From contig JAJQAT010000148.1 in assembly GCA_021203665.1 (NCBI GenBank), positions 1-33,979 on the forward strand: DNA of 33,979 nt. Direction: 5' to 3'. Below are positions 28,894 through 33,979 of this stretch, one piece after another. The notes below the pieces were generated by a model. It was given only the letters and a program-made list of their open reading frames with translations. It was not told the DNA's origin and did not search any database. A program made the translations under genes and the position numbers. How positions within the stretch are numbered: position 1 is the stretch's first letter; every line of letters begins with the position of its first letter. The DNA is from Bacillota bacterium. Lineage in GTDB: Bacteria; Bacillota; Clostridia; UBA1381.

Positions 28894-30726
28894 TTAGGAG
28901 TCTTTTTCTTTTAAAAAGCTTTTTATCTCATTCATAAATTCCGCGCCGTATCTGCGCCGTTTCATTTCACCCACACCGTTTACTCTTAAAAATTCGCCGT
29001 CAGTTGTGGGAAGCTTACGGCACATATCCCTGAGCGTTTCATCGGAAAAGACAACATATGCCGGAACGCCCTGTATCGCCGCGCGTTTTGACCTTACGCG
29101 CTTTAGCCGCTCGAACAAGCCGGCATCATAAGTCGCTTTGGAATCGTCGCTTTGCGTCTTTACCGCGCGCGTTTCCTCTTTGACGAATTTTGCCGTAACC
29201 AAATTGCCGTCAAGTATTTCCTTTGACTTTCTTGTCGGCGCGACGGTTCTGTAGCTCTCCTCGTCAATCGTAAGATATTCGTTCATGACAAGAAAATCTA
29301 TCATCTCGCGTATGCGGGAGGTCTTTGTATCCCGCATAATTCCATAGGTTGATATTGTGTCAAGTCCGAGATTGCGTATCCTCTCACTGTCGCTGCCTTT
29401 GAGAATATCGGCAAGCATCGTCTTGCCGCAGCTTCTGCCGCGATTACGTATTCTGTACACGCACGATATTATTTTCTGCGCGTCCACCGTAATATCAACG
29501 GTTTCGAGGTTTGAAAGACAGTTGCCGCAGTTTTCGCAATGCGGCGGCGGTGTTTCGCCGAAGTATTTTAAAATAAAGGCACGCAGGCAGTCGGGCGTTG
29601 TGGAATAAAACGTCATCATTTTGAGCCGCTCCAAATCAAGCTCCTTTATTTTTTTGCGTGTCTCCTCGTCTATCTCGGAATTTTCCTCGGGATTTTCAAT
29701 AAAATACCGCGCGGTTCTTACATCGCTTGCGCTGTATAGCAATATGCAGTCGGACCGACCGCCGTCGCGTCCGGCTCTGCCCGCCTCCTGATAATAGCTT
29801 TCGATATTCTTCGGCATATTAAAATGCACAACAAGATAGACATTGGATTTGTCGATACCCATACCGAACGCGTTTGTGGCAACCATAACGCGCCGTCTGT
29901 CATAGATAAAATCGTCCTGATTTTTTGCGCGTTCCTCCGCCGTCAACCCCGCGTGATAGCGCGTCGCGCTGTAACCCAAGGTATTGAGCGCATCGCATAC
30001 CTCCTCCACGGTTTTTCGCGTCGAGCAATAAACGATGGCGGATTGGTTCTTGTGAGCGTTAAGTATATCATACAGCTCGTCAAGCTTTCTTTTCGGTCGG
30101 CGAACCTCAAAATAGAGATTCTCGCGGTTAAATCCCGTAACGCAAATATACGGATTTTGAAGCCGCAGAATACGTATAATATCACGGCGCACATCGTCCG
30201 TTGCCGTCGCGGTAAACGCGGCTATAACCGGACGCGACGGCAGACTGTCAATAAAATCCGAGATTTTCAGATAGCCCGGTCGAAAGTCGTGTCCCCATTG
30301 TGAAACGCAGTGGGATTCGTCAACGGTAATCAGCGATATTTTAACGCGCCGCGCCATATCGATAAATCGGTCAAGCTCCAATCGCTCGGGCGCGACATAA
30401 ACAATTTTATATACGCCGGCTTCTATATTGCTCATAACCTTATTCTGCTGCTGAAGCGTAAGCGAGCTGTTTAAATAAGCGGCTCTGATACCCATCTGCG
30501 CAAGCGCGGCAACCTGGTCGGACATAAGCGATATTAAAGGCGATATGACAAGCGTTATACCGTCAAGCATTAGCGCGGGAATTTGATAGCAAACCGATTT
30601 CCCCGCGCCGGTTGGCATAATGCCCAACACATCGCTTCCGCTTAAAATTTTGTCGATAATCTCAGCCTGCCCCGAACGGAAATCGCTGTGTCCGAAATAT
30701 TGTTTTAAAATTTGTTCTTTTTCCAT
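28894..30726 (-). CDS. recQ: ATP-dependent DNA helicase RecQ
   Basis: 610 aa; IMPTGAGKSVCYQIPALML, ITVDESHCVSQWGHDFRPGYLKI, AFTATATDDVRRDI, GRAGRDGGRSDCILLYS, Cys zinc site CENCGNCLSN, C-terminal HRDC-like domain. Confidence 0.95.
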   Translation of the reverse strand: MEKEQILKQYFGHSDFRSGQAEIIDKILSGSDVLGIMPTGAGKSVCYQIPALMLDGITLVISPLISLMSDQVAALAQMGIRAAYLNSSLTLQQQNKVMSNIEAGVYKIVYVAPERLELDRFIDMARRVKISLITVDESHCVSQWGHDFRPGYLKISDFIDSLPSRPVIAAFTATATDDVRRDIIRILRLQNPYICVTGFNRENLYFEVRRPKRKLDELYDILNAHKNQSAIVYCSTRKTVEEVCDALNTLGYSATRYHAGLTAEERAKNQDDFIYDRRRVMVATNAFGMGIDKSNVYLVVHFNMPKNIESYYQEAGRAGRDGGRSDCILLYSASDVRTARYFIENPEENSEIDEETRKKIKELDLERLKMMTFYSTTPDCLRAFILKYFGETPPPHCENCGNCLSNLETVDITVDAQKIISCVYRIRNRGRSCGKTMLADILKGSDSERIRNLGLDTISTYGIMRDTKTSRIREMIDFLVMNEYLTIDEESYRTVAPTRKSKEILDGNLVTAKFVKEETRAVKTQSDDSKATYDAGLFERLKRVRSKRAAIQGVPAYVVFSDETLRDMCRKLPTTDGEFLRVNGVGEMKRRRYGAEFMNEIKSFLKEKDS

Positions 30727-30778
30727 TGGTTTGTGTTTGTAGTTTGAATTTGAGTTTAGATTTATAACGACGCGGGAT

Positions 30779-30820
30779 AAACCCCTCCGTCGCGGCTATG
30801 CCGCGACTGAGGGGTTTTGT
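30779..30820. terminator. GC-rich terminator/REP-like hairpin between pheT and recQ
   Basis: AAACCCCTCCGTCGCGGC-TAT-GCCGCGACTGAGGGGTTTT: long stem with a short mismatch. Confidence 0.65.
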
Positions 30821-30829
30821 GCCGCATTA

Positions 30830-33214
30830 CTATCTCAACTGCGCTCCGAGCTGTCCTTCCAACTTCTTAACAACCTTATCGAACACCTTCTGAACCTCTT
30901 CACCTGTAAGACTTCTGTCAGCCGCTCTGTATACGGCGCTGTAAGCGACACTCTTTTTGCCGTCGGGAATTTGTTTTCCCTCGTACACGTCAAACAGCTT
31001 TAGACTTTCAAGCGTCTTGCCGGACGCTTTTCTTATAACCTCTTCAATGTCCGAAACGGGCACGCTCTTATCAACAAGCATAGCAATATCGCGTGTTACC
31101 GCAGGGAACTTCGGCAGCTCCTTGAATTTGATATTCGTATCTGTATTGAGGAATACGTTTTCAAAATCCAGCTCGCCGATATATACCGGCGTATCAATGC
31201 CGTATTTTCTGCTTACCGCCGGATGAATTTCACCGATTATACCGAGCGTTTTTCCGCCCGCGCTTATCTTCGCGCAGCGTCCCGGGTGGAAGGTCGGGTT
31301 ATCTGAAACCGCCTCATACTTAACCTTGTTTACGTTGAGGTTTGCAAACAGGCTCTCGCAAATACCCTTTATGTCGTAGAAATCCGCATTTCCGCCGTAC
31401 ATACCGAGCGTTATCTTCATCGGCTCATTCGGCAGCTTGTCCGCGTCCGCGTTGGGAATAAATATTTTTCCTATCTCAAAGAGCTTCGCGGACGGATTTC
31501 TGTAATTGTAATTTCTCGCAAGAATATCAAGCATACTTGAGATTGTGGTTGTACGCATTACGGAGGTGTCCTCGCCGAGCGGATTTGAGATTTTAACAAC
31601 ATTGCGGAGCTCACTGTCCTCGGGGATATTCAGCTTATCGAATATTGACGGACTTGTGAATGTGTATGTGTAAATCTCATACATTCCCTGCGCCGCAAGC
31701 AGCTCGTTCACACGGTCCTGCATCTGCTGACGCTCGGTTTTCTTTCCGCAGGTAGCCTCGCCCGAAAGCAGCGTTACGGGGATCTTGTCATAGCCGTAAA
31801 AACGCGCTACCTCCTCCGCTATATCCGCCTCGCCCTCAAGGTCGGGTCTGAATGACGGCGGCGTTACGGTCATATTTTCAAGGTCGGTTTTAATTTCAAG
31901 CGCGCCAAATATTTTCACCATATCCTCTGTCGGAATGTCGGTGCCCAAAAACGCGTTAATTTTATCGGGTCTGAACGCAAGCGTTTTCATATCCGTCACA
32001 TTACCCATAATGTCAATCATACCGCCGACGTTTTCGCCGCAGCCGAGCATTTCCACAAGCTGACACGCGCGTTCAACCGCGGGAACGGTGTTGTTGTAGT
32101 CAAGTCCCTTTTCGTACCTTGAGGACGATTCGGTTCTCAGTCCCACTCTCTGCGCGGTAAGCCTTACCGATGCGCCGTCAAAGGTAGCCGACTCAAATAT
32201 AACCGTGGTCGTGTCGTCCTTAACCTCGCTGTTAAAGCCGCCCATTACGCCCGCTATCGCAACGGCTCTGCCGCCGTCCGCTATAACAAGGTCGTTATCC
32301 GTGAGCGTTCTGTCCTGCTCGTCAAGCGTCTTTATAACCTCGCCGTTACCGGCGCGGCGCACAATGATTTTGTTGTCCTGTAAATCACGCAAATCAAACG
32401 CGTGCATCGGCTGACCGTATTCAAGCAAAACATAGTTTGTAATATCGACAATATTGTTTATCGGTCTTACACCGCAGGCGCGTAGTCTTTGCTGCATCCA
32501 AGAGGGCGACGGAGCGATTTTTACATTCTTAACCATTCTTGCGCAATAGCGCTTGCACTTATCCTTATCCTGCACGTCAACGCTTAAAGTGTCCGCGATG
32601 TTTTCACTGTTTTCCGCAAACTTCACCTCGGGAATCGTGAATTTTTTGTTAAAGGTCGCGGCGGTTTCACGCGCAAGTCCGATTATGCTGAAGCAGTCGG
32701 GGCGGTTTGAGGTTATCTCAAACTCGACAACAGTTTCGTTCATTCCGAAAATATCCCTTATATCCTTGCCTATCTCGGTATCATCGGGAAGAATTAAAAT
32801 TCCGTATTCCGGCGTGTATCCCAACATATCCTCTGTTATGCCAAGCTCATCGTGGGAGCAGAGCATACCGCAGGATTCAACTCCGCGCATTTTTGTTTTC
32901 TTAATTTTGCCGCCCGGAAGTACCGCTCCGATAAGCGCGGTGGGAACGATAATGCCCGCCTTGACGTTCGGCGCGCCGCATACAATTTGCAGCGTCTCGC
33001 CCGTGCCGGCGTCAACCGTGCATACGTGCAAATGGTCGCTGTCCGGATGATCCTCACAGGTAAGCACCTTTCCGGCTACCACGTTCTGCACGGAATCTCC
33101 CATGCTTTCATAACCCTCAACCTTTGACCCCGTCATTGTAAGTCTGTCCGAATATTCTTTCGGCGTAACGTCTATGTCCATATAGTCGTTTAGCCAGCTC
33201 ATAGGTAAATTCAT
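30830..33214 (-). CDS. pheT: Phenylalanyl-tRNA synthetase beta subunit
   Basis: 794 aa; MNLPMSWLNDYMDIDVTPKEYSDRLTMTGSKVEG, tRNA-binding domain VCTVDAGTGETLQIVCGAPNVKAG, B3/B4 and B5 domains, C-terminal anticodon-binding fold. Confidence 0.95.
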   Translation of the reverse strand: MNLPMSWLNDYMDIDVTPKEYSDRLTMTGSKVEGYESMGDSVQNVVAGKVLTCEDHPDSDHLHVCTVDAGTGETLQIVCGAPNVKAGIIVPTALIGAVLPGGKIKKTKMRGVESCGMLCSHDELGITEDMLGYTPEYGILILPDDTEIGKDIRDIFGMNETVVEFEITSNRPDCFSIIGLARETAATFNKKFTIPEVKFAENSENIADTLSVDVQDKDKCKRYCARMVKNVKIAPSPSWMQQRLRACGVRPINNIVDITNYVLLEYGQPMHAFDLRDLQDNKIIVRRAGNGEVIKTLDEQDRTLTDNDLVIADGGRAVAIAGVMGGFNSEVKDDTTTVIFESATFDGASVRLTAQRVGLRTESSSRYEKGLDYNNTVPAVERACQLVEMLGCGENVGGMIDIMGNVTDMKTLAFRPDKINAFLGTDIPTEDMVKIFGALEIKTDLENMTVTPPSFRPDLEGEADIAEEVARFYGYDKIPVTLLSGEATCGKKTERQQMQDRVNELLAAQGMYEIYTYTFTSPSIFDKLNIPEDSELRNVVKISNPLGEDTSVMRTTTISSMLDILARNYNYRNPSAKLFEIGKIFIPNADADKLPNEPMKITLGMYGGNADFYDIKGICESLFANLNVNKVKYEAVSDNPTFHPGRCAKISAGGKTLGIIGEIHPAVSRKYGIDTPVYIGELDFENVFLNTDTNIKFKELPKFPAVTRDIAMLVDKSVPVSDIEEVIRKASGKTLESLKLFDVYEGKQIPDGKKSVAYSAVYRAADRSLTGEEVQKVFDKVVKKLEGQLGAQLR

Positions 33215-33239
33215 ATTAATTCAATCCTTTCAAAATTAT

Positions 33240-33581
33240 TTATTGTTCAGATTTCAAAACTTCTTCGATATTCTTTTTTAATTCAGGAAAATCCAAAATT
33301 ACGGCGTTGTATACATCAGTCATACGCAGCGATTGGTATTTGTGCGCAGCTATATCGCGAAATCCGGCTATGCTTTTCCACGGAATGTGAGAATATTTCA
33401 AACGAAATTCCGTTGAAAGTCCCTTTACCAATTCGCCGATATTTATAGCAGTCATACAAAGAGCGCGTTTTAGAGTTTCACTTGAGTTAAAATCACTAAA
33501 TTCTACGCCCGCCGTCATTTCTGCGGCAATGTTTATTTCATCTACTATTTTTGTTAAAATAACCCAATCTCTACGCTGCAT
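33240..33581 (-). CDS. HEPN-domain (DUF86/HepT-like) toxin
   Basis: 113 aa; IPWKSIAGFRDIAAHKYQSL contains the R-X4-H-x-Y motif of HepT-type HEPN proteins. Confidence 0.85.
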   Translation of the reverse strand: MQRRDWVILTKIVDEINIAAEMTAGVEFSDFNSSETLKRALCMTAINIGELVKGLSTEFRLKYSHIPWKSIAGFRDIAAHKYQSLRMTDVYNAVILDFPELKKNIEEVLKSEQ

Positions 33582-33861
33582 ATAATGTCACCGCCTTGTC
33601 TATTTCAAGTATGGAATCCTTTGAAACAGGCGCGTGAATAACATCAACCTCTTTGCTCAAAAGATCCTCAAAACGATATTTTAAGGAGCATATCGTAAGC
33701 AGAGTTATAACGCTGTCGTCCTCAAATTCCACCAATAAATCAACGTCGCTGTCCTCGGTATTGGTGCCTTTGGCGTAAGAACCGAACAGGGCAACGCTTT
33801 TAATCGGATACTCGGCGGCGGCAATCTTAACCGCATTCGAGATTTGTTCTATTGTAAGCAT
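33571..33861 (-). CDS. MNT-domain nucleotidyltransferase (MntA-like antitoxin)
   Basis: 96 aa; VALFGSYAKGTNTEDSDVDLLVEF (GSx10DxD minimal nucleotidyltransferase motif); overlaps the HEPN gene by 11 bp. Confidence 0.88.
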   Translation of the reverse strand: MLTIEQISNAVKIAAAEYPIKSVALFGSYAKGTNTEDSDVDLLVEFEDDSVITLLTICSLKYRFEDLLSKEVDVIHAPVSKDSILEIDKAVTLYAA

Positions 33862-33937
33862 TATAAATCAATCCCTTCAAATTTGTGTTTGTAGGAGTAA
33901 CGGCAACATCGTAGGGGCGGTCATTTTGTCAAGAGTA

Positions 33938-33975
33938 ACATGGTATACACATGTGAAAGGACATGGTATACACAT
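33938..33975. repeat. Direct repeat ACATGGTATACACAT (x2, 23-bp period) at window edge
   Basis: ACATGGTATACACAT at 33938-33952 and 33961-33975; may continue beyond the window. Confidence 0.7.
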
Positions 33976-33979
33976 TTGC

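Overview
The window looks like chromosomal DNA from an anaerobic Firmicute (Clostridia-like) and is gene-dense, with about 25 coding genes. I found no rRNA, tRNA or CRISPR array. From left to right: (a) a signal-peptide surface protein with GAGIGGG/NITINGGTVTAT repeats, truncated at the window edge, preceded by a 170-bp fully palindromic MITE-like element; (b) a LuxR-type regulator divergent from a four-gene operon (putrescine aminotransferase, aldehyde dehydrogenase, 4-hydroxybutyrate dehydrogenase, GABA aminotransferase) that reads as a redox-neutral putrescine -> GABA -> succinate semialdehyde -> 4-hydroxybutyrate pathway, with a terminator-like hairpin in its 5' UTR; (c) a single-polypeptide Type IIG (MmeI-like) restriction-modification gene split by one in-frame amber codon where a Trp codon is expected; (d) a PPOX/NimA-like flavoprotein and a GH2 glycosidase; (e) a long minus-strand stretch with GNAT, MgtE, WecB, WecA/TagO-like, TrpS, an aminotransferase, GlnS, GltX, a Pr6Pr-like membrane protein, exonuclease III, a P-type ATPase behind a yybP-ykoY (Mn2+) riboswitch, RecQ, PheT and a HEPN/MNT toxin-antitoxin pair directly upstream of pheT. 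The right edge carries short direct repeats that may be the end of a mobile element. The strongest leads are the putrescine/4-hydroxybutyrate operon with its leader, and the amber-interrupted Type IIG gene. All product calls come from motif recognition by eye; no database search was run.
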